This document shows, one piece after another, positions 23,917-31,509 of a stretch of 36,191 nt of DNA. The stretch's first letter is position 1; every line of letters starts with the position of its first letter. This DNA comes from Nitrospirota bacterium. GTDB taxonomy: Bacteria; Nitrospirota; Nitrospiria; Nitrospirales; NS-4. The position numbers were made by a program, and so were the translations under genes. The DNA lies in the NCBI GenBank assembly GCA_004298335.1, contig SCTG01000092.1:1-36191 (forward strand), given 5' to 3'. The notes below the pieces were generated by a model. It saw only the letters and a list, made by a program, of their open reading frames with translations, was not told the DNA's origin and ran no database searches.

Positions 23917-23981
23917 GAATTTCGGTGCGCAGCGGGGCACCCACCTGAATCGTCCGGCGCGACCGGGTGAAGGAGGGCCGT

Positions 23982-24182
23982 ATGGAGAGACAGGAAAAAA
24001 AGGCCGACGCCAAACGGGGAGGCGCGCAGCCCAAGGACGAAGCCAAGGCCAGCGCAAAGGTCGTTGACGCCGGCAAGAAGCTCAAGGAAGACATGGATAA
24101 GGTGATGGACGAGATCGACGACGTCCTGGAAGAGAACGCCGAGGAGTTCATCAAGAATTACGTGCAGAAGGGGGGGGAGTGA
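23982..24182 (+). CDS. pup: Prokaryotic ubiquitin-like protein Pup
   Basis: Small, mostly disordered tagging protein that is ligated through its C-terminal Glu to lysines of target proteins by PafA and leads them to the Mpa/ARC-proteasome. Of 66 residues, the C-terminal half (about 40-66) matches the Pup core: MDEIDDVLEENAEEFI, then KNYVQKGGE at the terminus. The last residue is already Glu, so the Dop deamidation needed for GGQ forms would be unnecessary. The N-terminal part is rich in Lys and Ala instead of the acidic/glycine-rich actinobacterial form. ATG 23982 has AAGGAGG at 23970-23976, five bases upstream. No mpa, prcBA, dop or pafA lies within the window. A run of eight G at 24170-24177 encodes the functionally critical end. 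The next gene overlaps by four bases. Confidence 0.94.
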   Translation: MERQEKKADAKRGGAQPKDEAKASAKVVDAGKKLKEDMDKVMDEIDDVLEENAEEFIKNYVQKGGE

Positions 24183-24703
24183 AAGCTTCCCTCGCCGCCC
24201 TCGCCGCCCTCGTCCTTCTTCCCCTCCCGTCCTTGTCCCAGTCCACCGCGCCTCCGTATATTCCCAGCGGGAAGACCGGTTATGAAGACCGGCATCCGGA
24301 AGGTCTGTTTGCCCTGGTCGTCGTGGCCCACGGCCAGGAGATGGTCATGGGCAACGCCCGCAGTTTTCAAATCATTCCCGTCAAGCCGAGCGAGACCTTC
24401 TCCGCCGACGTGCCCGAGATCTTCGTCGTCTTTCAGCTGCATCAGCACGACAGCGAATTCAAGGTCTACGGCCGCTGGGTCGTCGAAAAAGGGGACGGGG
24501 TGCCGGCGAACCACGTGCTCGGGACCGACGTCATGCTGCTGATGACCGAAGACGAATCGGGTTACCTCTCGCTGAAGCGCCCCCCGGCCGGCTGGCCGGT
24601 CGGGGACTACAAGGTCCAGATCTTCACCGGGACCGGCCTCTCGGACATGGATCCGATCGGCACGCTCCGCTTCAAGGTGCTTCCCGCCAAGACCGCTTCC
24701 TGA
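24179..24703 (+). CDS. Exported protein of unknown function, overlapping pup
   Basis: A 174-residue protein with a signal peptide (residues 1 to about 20, cleavage near PSLSQ-STA), so it is periplasmic or extracellular. The mature part is beta-rich, ends FKVLPAKTAS and contains FVVFQLHQHDSEFKVYGRWV and PAGWPVGDYKVQIFTG. The latter resembles Ig-like or copper-binding-type beta-sandwich domains in which a gain is described as PVGDYKV, but I cannot name a family. GTG 24179 overlaps the pup stop in GTGA, suggesting translational coupling; the G-rich end of pup is too close to be an ideal ribosome-binding site. Why a cytoplasmic tag and an exported protein should be coupled is unclear. Confidence 0.8.
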   Translation: MKASLAALAALVLLPLPSLSQSTAPPYIPSGKTGYEDRHPEGLFALVVVAHGQEMVMGNARSFQIIPVKPSETFSADVPEIFVVFQLHQHDSEFKVYGRWVVEKGDGVPANHVLGTDVMLLMTEDESGYLSLKRPPAGWPVGDYKVQIFTGTGLSDMDPIGTLRFKVLPAKTAS

Positions 24704-24747
24704 GCGCGCCGCGTTCCCTGTCGCGCGATCTGGCTTAAACGATTTCA

Positions 24748-24795
24748 CCTAGACTCGACGCCGCGCCGGGTTTGACAAGGGTGTCTCCCTAGACT
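24748..24795 (+). repeat. Direct repeat CCTAGACT at the recJ promoter
   Basis: CCTAGACT lies at 24748-24755 and 24788-24795, 40 bases apart. The second copy overlaps the -10 box of the recJ promoter. The same octamer lies at 1777-1784, on the -35 box of the kinase promoter. Confidence 0.35.
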
Positions 24796-24800
24796 ATGAT
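24772..24800 (+). promoter_or_regulatory. Strong promoter of the recJ-rel-mscS unit
   Basis: Perfect TTGACA (24772-24777) and TATGAT (24795-24800, five of six) with the optimal 17-base spacer. Transcription would start near 24807, about 42 bases before the recJ GTG. Confidence 0.7.
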
Positions 24801-24848
24801 TTGGAAGGCGTTCCATGCGGTTGTCCGCGTTTTTCCAAAGGAGACAAC

Positions 24849-26558
24849 GTGCCCGCTCCGGTGCTCAGGGAATGGGTGATCAGGCCTTCCGATCCCGAGG
24901 CCTGCCGGACGCTGGCCGACGCGCTCGGCCTGCGGGACCTCACCGCCGCCGTGCTGGCGGCGAGGGGACACCGGACGCCGGAGGCGGCCCGCGCGCTGCT
25001 TGACGGAGGCGAGGCCTCCGGCCATGATCCCTTTCTCCTGGCGGGCATGGAACGGGCGGTGGACCGATTGCACCGCGCCGTCCAAGGCCGGGAGCGGGTT
25101 CTCGTCTACGGGGACTACGATGTAGACGGGGCCTCCGCGACAAGCCTCTACCTGAGCTTCCTGAAGAATCTGGGCCTTTCCACCGCCTTCTACATTCCGA
25201 ACCGCATCAAGGAAGGCTACGGGCTCAACGCCGACGCCGTCCGGCGGATCGCCGCGTCCGGCGTTTCCGTTCTGATCACGGCCGACTGCGGGACGACCGC
25301 AGTCGAGGAAATTGCGCTGGCGCAGTCCCTGGGGATGGACGTCATCGTCACGGACCACCATTTGCCGGAACAAACCCTGCCTCCCGCCCTGGCGATCCTG
25401 AACCCCTGCCGGACCGATTCCGGGTATCCCTTCCAGGGGCTCTGCTCCGGCGGGCTCGCGTACAAGGTCGCCTCGGCCTATCACGCCAAGTATGGCTCGG
25501 CGGAACCGGGTCCGGAGTCCTCTCTGGATCTCGTCGCGCTGGCGACGATTGCCGATGTCGCGCCGCTTCAGGATGAAAACCGCGCGATGGTCCGGAGGGG
25601 TCTGGACCTGCTCTCGCGGGGCGTCCGTCCGGGCATTCGCGCCCTCAAGGCGGCGGCCGGGGTTGATGGGGCCTGCGGGGTCGGCACGGTCGGGTTCACG
25701 CTGGCGCCCCGGATCAACGCGGCGGGACGCCTGGGGGACGCCGCCGACGCGGTGCGGCTGCTGTTGACGGAAGACGATCGGGAGGCCGCCGAGCTGGCCG
25801 GCCTGCTCAACCGGCTGAACCAGGAGCGGCAGCGCTGCGAGGAGGGCATCGTCGCCGAGGCCCTCAAGGCGGCCGACGCGGCTCCGGACGGTCCTCTCGT
25901 GCTGGCTTCGCGGGGCTGGCATCAGGGCGTCGTCGGGATCGTCGCGGCCCGGCTCGTGGAACGGTTTCACCGGCCGGCTATTCTGATCGCCCTGAACGAT
26001 GAAGGCATCGGGAAGGGGTCGGCGCGCAGCGTGGCCGGGATCAACGTGTTCGAGGCGATCGCGCAATGCCGGGAGTCTCTCGAAGCGTTCGGGGGGCATG
26101 CGGCGGCCGCCGGCCTGACGATTCGCGAGGACCGCATCCCGGAGTTTCGCGCCCGCCTGGCGGAAGTCTTAAAGGGACCGCTCAGCAGCCCGGCCGCGCG
26201 CCCCCGGTTGCTCTGCGACGCCGAGGTGGAGCCGCGGGGGTTCTCGCCGGCCGCGGTCCTGGAACTGGGACGGTTGGGCCCGTTCGGCTCGGGAAACCCG
26301 GAACCGACGCTGGTGCTGAAAAACCTCCGGATCGCATCGGCGAGGATCGTCGGGACGAACCATCTCAAGCTGGCCGTCATGGGCCGGAGCGGCCCGCGGC
26401 TCGATGCGATCGGGTTCAAGATGGGGTCATTGGAGTCGCGCGGGCTGTCCCCGTCCGCGCTGATTGATGTCGCCTGCGCCCTCGACATCAATGCCTGGAA
26501 CGGCACGGAGCGGGTCCAGCTCCGCCTGAAGGACGTGCGGGCCAGCGTGAGCGTATGA
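24849..26558 (+). CDS. recJ: Single-stranded-DNA-specific exonuclease RecJ
   Basis: 5'-3' single-strand exonuclease of recombination and mismatch repair, in the DHH phosphoesterase superfamily. The 569 residues show the metal-binding motifs GDYDVDGAS (D89, D91, D93), ADCGTT and TDHHLP (D169, H170, H171), and a DHHA1 motif in GGHAAAAGLTI, followed by the C-terminal OB-type domain (LGRLGPFGSGNPEPTLVL). GTG 24849 is the preferred start because AAAGGAG at 24837-24843 is five bases upstream and the length then equals the family norm. It overlaps rel by four bases (ATGA), so RecJ and Rel are translationally coupled. Confidence 0.95.
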   Translation: MPAPVLREWVIRPSDPEACRTLADALGLRDLTAAVLAARGHRTPEAARALLDGGEASGHDPFLLAGMERAVDRLHRAVQGRERVLVYGDYDVDGASATSLYLSFLKNLGLSTAFYIPNRIKEGYGLNADAVRRIAASGVSVLITADCGTTAVEEIALAQSLGMDVIVTDHHLPEQTLPPALAILNPCRTDSGYPFQGLCSGGLAYKVASAYHAKYGSAEPGPESSLDLVALATIADVAPLQDENRAMVRRGLDLLSRGVRPGIRALKAAAGVDGACGVGTVGFTLAPRINAAGRLGDAADAVRLLLTEDDREAAELAGLLNRLNQERQRCEEGIVAEALKAADAAPDGPLVLASRGWHQGVVGIVAARLVERFHRPAILIALNDEGIGKGSARSVAGINVFEAIAQCRESLEAFGGHAAAAGLTIREDRIPEFRARLAEVLKGPLSSPAARPRLLCDAEVEPRGFSPAAVLELGRLGPFGSGNPEPTLVLKNLRIASARIVGTNHLKLAVMGRSGPRLDAIGFKMGSLESRGLSPSALIDVACALDINAWNGTERVQLRLKDVRASVSV

Positions 26559-28744
26559 CGACCACCGCGGCGCCCAACATTCACGACTTGATCGAACGGG
26601 TCCAGCGCTACAATCCCGGCGCGCAGGTGGACTCGATCCGCAAGGCGTACGATTTCTCGGCGCGGGCGCACGAAGGCCAGGTGCGGCGCTCCGGCGAACC
26701 CTACCTGCAGCATCCGCTGGCCGTGGCCGAAGTCCTGGCGGTTTTGAAACTGGACGTGCCGGCCATCGTGGCCGGGCTCCTCCACGATACGGTCGAAGAC
26801 ACGGTCTGCACGCAGGCGCAGATCGAGGAGGCGTTCGGCAAGGACGTGGCCCGTCTCGTGGACGGCGTCACGAAAATCGGCCAGATCCATTTCAAGAGCT
26901 ACGAGGAAAAGCAGGCCGAGAACTTCCGCAAGATGCTGATCTCGATGGCCGACGACATCCGGGTCATCCTGATCAAACTCGCGGACCGCCTGCACAACAT
27001 GCGCACGCTCGAGCACCTGAGCCCGGCGCACCAGCAGAAGGTCGCGCAGGAGACGCTCGAGATCTACGCGCCGCTGGCGAACCGTCTCGGGATCGGCTGG
27101 ATGAAATCGGAGCTGGAGGACCTCTGTTTCAAGGCCCTGAAGCCCGACGTCTATGCGGCGCTGGCCGACCGGGTGCAGAAGAAGGTCGCGGAGCGGGAGC
27201 AGTACATCCGGGAAGTCATCGAGGTCGTGCGCGCCAAGTTGGCGGAGCACGGGCTCGCCGGGGAGTTCGTCGGCCGCTCCAAGCACCTCTACTCCATCTA
27301 CCAGAAGATGGAGCGGCAGGGCGTGCCGTTCGACGAGGTCTACGATATCACCGCCATCCGCGTCATCACCGACACCCAGATGAATTGCTACGCCATCATG
27401 GGGCTCATCCACTCCCTCTGGCGGCCGGTGCCGGGCCGCTTCAAGGACTACATCGGCGTGCCCAAGTCGAACCACTATCAATCGCTGCACACCACCGTCG
27501 CCGGGCCGAAGGGCGAGCACGTGGAGTTCCAGATCCGGACGCAGGAGATGCACCGCGTCGCCATCGAGGGCATTGCGGCGCACTGGACGTACAAGGAGCA
27601 GGGCGAGATTGACGAGGCGGAGAAGCGCGTCTTCAAGTGGCTCCGCCAGTTGCTCGAATCCCACCAGGACCTGACCGACAACCGCCAGTTCATGGAATCG
27701 GTCAAGCTGGACCTCTATTCGGACGTCGTCTACGTGTTCACGCCCAAGGGCGCGGTCAAGGAGCTGGTCAAGGGCTCCACGCCGGTCGACTTCGCCTACG
27801 CCATCCATACCGAGATCGGCGACCACTGCAACGGGGCCAAGGTCAACGGCAAGATGGTACCGCTGAAATATCAGTTCCGGAGCGGCGACACGATCGAGAT
27901 CTCGACGTCCCCCAGCCAGGTGCCCCATCGGGACTGGCTGAAGTTCGTCAAGACGGCCCGCGCCAAGAACAAAATCAAGCATTGGCTCCGCGTGGAGGAA
28001 GCCAAGCGGAGCCTGGAGGTCGGCAAGCGGCTGCTGGAACGGGAGCTCCGCCGCCATAACGCCGCGCTGGGGCCGCTGCTCAAGACATCCCGCATCCAGG
28101 ACGCCGCCAAGGAGTCGGGCCTGCCGGGCCCGGACGAATTGTTCACGGCCATCGGCTACGGCCGCGTGTCCGCCATCCACGTCGCCAACCGGCTGTGCGC
28201 GGTCGGCGAGGAGCGGGCGGTCGAAGCCGGCACCGTGGCGGAATCGGAAGAGCGGACGGTCGCGAAACGCGCGGCGGTCGAGGAAAAGGGCGTCAAGGTC
28301 AAGGGCGTCCATGACTTGATGATGCATCTGTCCAAGTGCTGCGGGCCCGTGCCAGGCGACCGGATCATCGGCTACATCACGCGCGGCCGCGGCCTGACGA
28401 TTCACACGGTGGACTGTCCCAACCTGGACGCGCTCAATTATGACAAGGCGCGGCTGGTGGACGTCGGGTGGGACATGGCGCATCTCGCCACGGTCTCCGT
28501 CAAGATCTCCGTGCTGACCCTCGACAAGCCGGGGATGCTGGCCAACGTGTCGGCGGCCATCACCAACGCCGAGGCGAACATCAGCCGCGCCGAGATCACG
28601 ACGCGGGAGGACCGCAAGGCCATGCTCGATTTCATCGTGGAGGTGCAGAACACGACGCACCTGGACCGCGTCCTGAAGGCCATCGAGAAGATCGACGGGG
28701 TGCTGCAGTCCCGCCGCGTGCGGAGCTGGCAGGAAGCGAAATGA
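26555..28744 (+). CDS. rel: Bifunctional (p)ppGpp synthetase/hydrolase Rel
   Basis: Stringent-response enzyme that makes and degrades (p)ppGpp. The 729 residues hold an HD hydrolase domain with an intact HDTVED motif (H77, D78), a synthetase domain (GRSKHLYSIYQKM, then RFKDYIGVPKSNHYQSLHT), a TGS domain (about 390-450; VYVFTPKGAVKELVKGSTPV), a helical/zinc-finger region with SKCCGPVPGD, and a C-terminal ACT domain (about 650-729). R295-F-K-D is the RxKD form found in bifunctional Rel/SpoT enzymes rather than synthetase-only RelA. It starts within the recJ stop and its own stop overlaps the next start (ATGA). With no second RelA/SpoT seen here, this is probably the main alarmone enzyme. Confidence 0.96.
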   Translation: MTTTAAPNIHDLIERVQRYNPGAQVDSIRKAYDFSARAHEGQVRRSGEPYLQHPLAVAEVLAVLKLDVPAIVAGLLHDTVEDTVCTQAQIEEAFGKDVARLVDGVTKIGQIHFKSYEEKQAENFRKMLISMADDIRVILIKLADRLHNMRTLEHLSPAHQQKVAQETLEIYAPLANRLGIGWMKSELEDLCFKALKPDVYAALADRVQKKVAEREQYIREVIEVVRAKLAEHGLAGEFVGRSKHLYSIYQKMERQGVPFDEVYDITAIRVITDTQMNCYAIMGLIHSLWRPVPGRFKDYIGVPKSNHYQSLHTTVAGPKGEHVEFQIRTQEMHRVAIEGIAAHWTYKEQGEIDEAEKRVFKWLRQLLESHQDLTDNRQFMESVKLDLYSDVVYVFTPKGAVKELVKGSTPVDFAYAIHTEIGDHCNGAKVNGKMVPLKYQFRSGDTIEISTSPSQVPHRDWLKFVKTARAKNKIKHWLRVEEAKRSLEVGKRLLERELRRHNAALGPLLKTSRIQDAAKESGLPGPDELFTAIGYGRVSAIHVANRLCAVGEERAVEAGTVAESEERTVAKRAAVEEKGVKVKGVHDLMMHLSKCCGPVPGDRIIGYITRGRGLTIHTVDCPNLDALNYDKARLVDVGWDMAHLATVSVKISVLTLDKPGMLANVSAAITNAEANISRAEITTREDRKAMLDFIVEVQNTTHLDRVLKAIEKIDGVLQSRRVRSWQEAK

Positions 28745-30279
28745 TCGACGACGAACTCAAACTGCTGCACGAACTGCTGCTGAAGCTCGGCGTCACACTG
28801 ACCCTGGCGGCGCTCCTGTTCGGGGTCTACTACTACATGTCCCGGAAGCGGGCCCAAAAGGTCCCGGGCTATTTCTTCGCCACCTACATCGTCACGCTGT
28901 CTCTCTACGTCCTGCTCATCCTGAACGAGAGCGATCTGGTTGAAGCGGTGGACTTGTGGGAGGGGGTGTACCTGTGGACCAAGTTCGCGGCCTATCTCGG
29001 CACCGCCTTCTATCTGCTGAAGGCGGCGGACCTGCTGCTGGTGGAGGACTACCTCATTGCCAAGAAGGGGGTGCATATTCCCCAACTGGTCCGGCTCCTG
29101 CTCGTCCTCAGCGGGCTGGCGGCGTCGGCGCTGCTGTTTCTCCGCACGGTCATGGGCATCAACGTCGTGGCCCTTGTCGCCATTCCCACCGCCGCCACGG
29201 CGGTCATCGGGTTCGCGCTGCAGGACACGCTCAAACGGTTCTTCGCCGGCCTGATGCTGGGCAAACTCATCCGGGTCGGGGACTGGGTGTGCGTGGCGGG
29301 CAAGGAGGGCCGGGTCGTGAAGGTGGACCTGGGGCACGTGACCATCCTCACCCGCGACGAGGATCAGGTCACGATCCCCAACAACATCGTCGTCCAGCAG
29401 GACATCCTCAATTACAGCAAGCCGACCACGAAGCACGGGCGAACCGCGCTTGTCGAGGCTGGCTATGCCGCCCCGCCCATGCAAGTCCAGGCCGTTCTCA
29501 TCGAGGCCGCCAGGGCGGTTCCCGGCGTGCTGCAGGAGCCTTCGCCCGAAGCCTTCGTCGTGGCGTTCAAGGACTCGGCCGTCCAGTACCGCCTGAAGTT
29601 CTGGATCAAGGACTACGTCAACATGCTGGACATCGAGGGCCAGGTGCTGGCCTATGTCTGGTACGCCTTCCAGCGCCACGGGATCGAGATTCCCTATCCC
29701 CAGCGCACCGTGCACATGATGCCGGCGCCCGACGAAACGTCCCTCCAGGCGTCGCGGCGGGAGCGCATCCTCAACGCGCTGCGGCGGATCGAGTTCCTCT
29801 CGGTTCTCAGTCCTGAAAATCTGGAGACCGTCGCGCGGGAATCCCAGATCCAGGTGTATCTGCCGGGGGAGATCGTCGTCCGCCAGGGGGACGTGGGGCG
29901 GGAGTTTTTCTTCATCCTCGAGGGCGATGCGGACGTGCGCAGAGGAGAGGGACAGGCCACCGCCACGGTTGCGGCGTTGAATCCGGTGCAGCTCTTCGGC
30001 GAGATGGCGCTGCTGACCGGCGAGCCGCGCTCGGCCACCATCGCGGCGCGCACGCGGCTTGAGGTGCTGGTGATCTCGAAGGAGGTGCTCGCGCGGCCCA
30101 TCATGGACAATCCCGTCCTCGCGGAGCGGATCGGCGGCATCCTGGCGGAGCGGAAAGCCGAGATGGCGTCGCAGCAGGAACGGGCGTCTCACCGGGGCGA
30201 GCCCGCCCCCGATCTCGCGGAGCAGTCGAAGACGTTCGGCTCCCGCATCCGCAAGTTCTTCGGCACCGCCGCCCGCTGA
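28741..30279 (+). CDS. MscS-type channel with C-terminal cyclic-nucleotide-binding domain
   Basis: A 512-residue inner-membrane protein. Four or five hydrophobic helices precede the MscS pore-lining helix and beta domain, shown by VIGFALQDTLKRFFAGLML, then IRVGDWVCV and VTIPNNIVVQQDILNYSK. The C-terminal 130 residues (about 365-480) form a cyclic-nucleotide-binding domain with LPGEIVVRQGDVGREFFFIL and the phosphate-binding cassette FGEMALLTGEPRSATI, whose Arg and Glu are intact. Such fusions are known as bCNG-type MscS proteins, which generally respond to ligand and little to tension. ATG 28741 overlaps the rel stop by four bases, tying the channel to alarmone metabolism. The ligand cannot be told from the sequence. 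A small secreted protein gene follows after 2 bases. Confidence 0.92.
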   Translation: MIDDELKLLHELLLKLGVTLTLAALLFGVYYYMSRKRAQKVPGYFFATYIVTLSLYVLLILNESDLVEAVDLWEGVYLWTKFAAYLGTAFYLLKAADLLLVEDYLIAKKGVHIPQLVRLLLVLSGLAASALLFLRTVMGINVVALVAIPTAATAVIGFALQDTLKRFFAGLMLGKLIRVGDWVCVAGKEGRVVKVDLGHVTILTRDEDQVTIPNNIVVQQDILNYSKPTTKHGRTALVEAGYAAPPMQVQAVLIEAARAVPGVLQEPSPEAFVVAFKDSAVQYRLKFWIKDYVNMLDIEGQVLAYVWYAFQRHGIEIPYPQRTVHMMPAPDETSLQASRRERILNALRRIEFLSVLSPENLETVARESQIQVYLPGEIVVRQGDVGREFFFILEGDADVRRGEGQATATVAALNPVQLFGEMALLTGEPRSATIAARTRLEVLVISKEVLARPIMDNPVLAERIGGILAERKAEMASQQERASHRGEPAPDLAEQSKTFGSRIRKFFGTAAR

Positions 30280-30281
30280 CC

Positions 30282-30596
30282 ATGCGACGTCGAACGATCC
30301 CGGTGCTTCTTTTTGCGTTCGGGGGCCTGGTCTTCTGGGCTGTGCCTGTCCAGGCGGTTGAGCGCGGCCCGGTGGTGCAGGCGGCGGAACAATCCCGGGA
30401 TCCTGCCCAGGCGTACCTCTCGATCACGCCTCGCATGAGCAAGAAGGAAGTCCATCAATTGATGGGCAAGCCGTCCCAGTCGACCGATACGCTCTGGATC
30501 TATGCGTATGACGACGGGACGATCGTGGAGGTCACCTTTTCGAAGCAAAGGCAGGTGACGCAGGTGGTCAATTATAAGAAGAAGCCGAAAAAGTGA
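30282..30596 (+). CDS. Exported SmpA/BamE-like small protein
   Basis: A 104-residue protein with an N-terminal signal peptide (cleavage near VQA-VERG). The remainder, ITPRMSKKEVHQLMGKPSQ followed by TLWIYAYDDGTIVEVTFSK, has the pattern of SmpA/OmlA/BamE domains, in which a short helix pair (MSKEEV..LLGKP) precedes a small beta-sheet. No lipobox cysteine is present, so unlike BamE it is probably soluble in the periplasm. It starts 2 bases after the mscS stop, in the same operon, and the transcript seems to end here, though I see no terminator. A link to outer-membrane assembly is only a family-level inference. Confidence 0.78.
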   Translation: MRRRTIPVLLFAFGGLVFWAVPVQAVERGPVVQAAEQSRDPAQAYLSITPRMSKKEVHQLMGKPSQSTDTLWIYAYDDGTIVEVTFSKQRQVTQVVNYKKKPKK

Positions 30597-30703
30597 TCAA
30601 GTGAATCTGGTGTTCGAATTTCTCAATAGTTTCAGCATCTTGCAAGTCATCAAAACAACAACTGCCCTGCCGGTTCCAAGCCCTTCTCCCTGTAGCGGCG
30701 GAA

Positions 30704-30732
30704 TGTAACTTTTCCATTTCGGCGGTGTCTCA
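30704..30732 (+). promoter_or_regulatory. Possible ECF/sigma-E-like promoter before the Spy-like gene
   Basis: TGTAACTT (30704-30711) is followed after 15 bases by GTCTCA (30727-30732), recalling the GGAACTT and GTCTAA-type boxes of envelope-stress sigma factors. The gene group downstream (Spy-like, Skp) fits, but the match is loose and no sigma-70 boxes of comparable quality were seen. Confidence 0.3.
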
Positions 30733-30802
30733 CTTACAGAAGGTTTGGAGCGGCCGGTGGCATCGGCCGCGCATGTTTCGCAACTCATACAGGGAGGTCA
30801 TC

Positions 30803-31315
30803 ATGTCTCATACGGCACAAGCGATACGCGCTCGATTGTCGATCGTGCTGGCGCTCGGCGCCTTGCTGACCTGGGCGCTCTGCGTCCCCGTCGAGGGTCG
30901 GGCCGAGCCAAGCCCGGGGATGGCGAGAGGGGGACATTCCGAGCACGGCGGGGCCATGCGCGATTTTGCAGGGCATGCCATTCACCGGCTGCTCGAACAT
31001 CAAAAAGACCTGGGTCTGTCCGAGGATCAGAGCGCCAAGATCAAGACCGTTGCGGCCGACTATGCGAAGACGCGCATCCGCGGGGAGGCCGACTTCAAGC
31101 TGGCGGAGGTGGATGTCCGGACACTCGTCCGCGACGAGAAGGCCGATCTGTCCGCCATCGAAACGGCCATGAAGAAATCCGAGGGCGCCCGCACGGCCTT
31201 GCGTCTTGAGGGCGTAAAGGCTTTGCGTACGGCGACCGCCGTGCTGACGCCCGAGCAGCGTGAGAAATGGCGTGCGGGCATGCGGGAACGGCACAGCCCC
31301 AAGAGAGAAGGCTGA
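30803..31315 (+). CDS. Periplasmic Spy/CpxP-like LTxxQ protein
   Basis: A 170-residue exported protein. The signal peptide runs to about residue 33 (VEGRA-EPSP). The mature part is mostly helical, with HRLLEHQKDLGLSEDQSAKI and a C-terminal VLTPEQREKW, the two LTxxQ-like motifs that define the Spy/CpxP/CnrX-type family of periplasmic chaperones and metal sensors. It is rich in charged residues and has a His/Gly/Met-containing segment (MARGGHSEHGGAMRDFAGHA) that could bind metal. The start is ATG 30803, with AGGGAGG five bases before; an earlier ATG at 30773 lacks this. Skp lies downstream, so the pair probably serves envelope protein folding. Confidence 0.85.
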   Translation: MSHTAQAIRARLSIVLALGALLTWALCVPVEGRAEPSPGMARGGHSEHGGAMRDFAGHAIHRLLEHQKDLGLSEDQSAKIKTVAADYAKTRIRGEADFKLAEVDVRTLVRDEKADLSAIETAMKKSEGARTALRLEGVKALRTATAVLTPEQREKWRAGMRERHSPKREG

Positions 31316-31330
31316 AGGGCGGAGCTGCGT

Positions 31331-31483
31331 TTGCTGCGCGACATCATCTTTGATTCGGTGCTGGTCGTCGCCGGATCGATGGGCATCCTCCTCCTGTTCG
31401 TGGTTCTCCCCGGACTTGTGTGGGATCTCTTGCGTCAACGCAGGAAGCGTGCCGGCCGGAACGGGGAAGATACGCCATGCTGA
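31331..31483 (+). CDS. Small single-helix membrane peptide
   Basis: A 50-residue reading frame from TTG 31331 to TGA 31481, with GGCGGAG six bases before the start. It encodes one hydrophobic helix (about residues 9-30, VLVVAGSMGILLLFVVLPGL) followed by a basic tail (DLLRQRRKRAGRN), the layout of a small inner-membrane peptide. It fills the gap between the Spy-like and Skp genes and overlaps the ATG at 31477, an alternative Skp start. Function unknown. Support rests on the ribosome-binding site, the position and the membrane pattern. Confidence 0.5.
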   Translation: MLRDIIFDSVLVVAGSMGILLLFVVLPGLVWDLLRQRRKRAGRNGEDTPC

Positions 31484-31509
31484 GTCATCACCGTCGGAGG
31501 GCAGGTTCC

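Noticed and set aside
25967..28660. Minus-strand open frame of 897 codons
   Set aside because: It is antisense to recJ and rel, both firmly identified. Its composition (Arg, His, Asp, Gln and Leu rich) is typical of GC-driven shadow frames.
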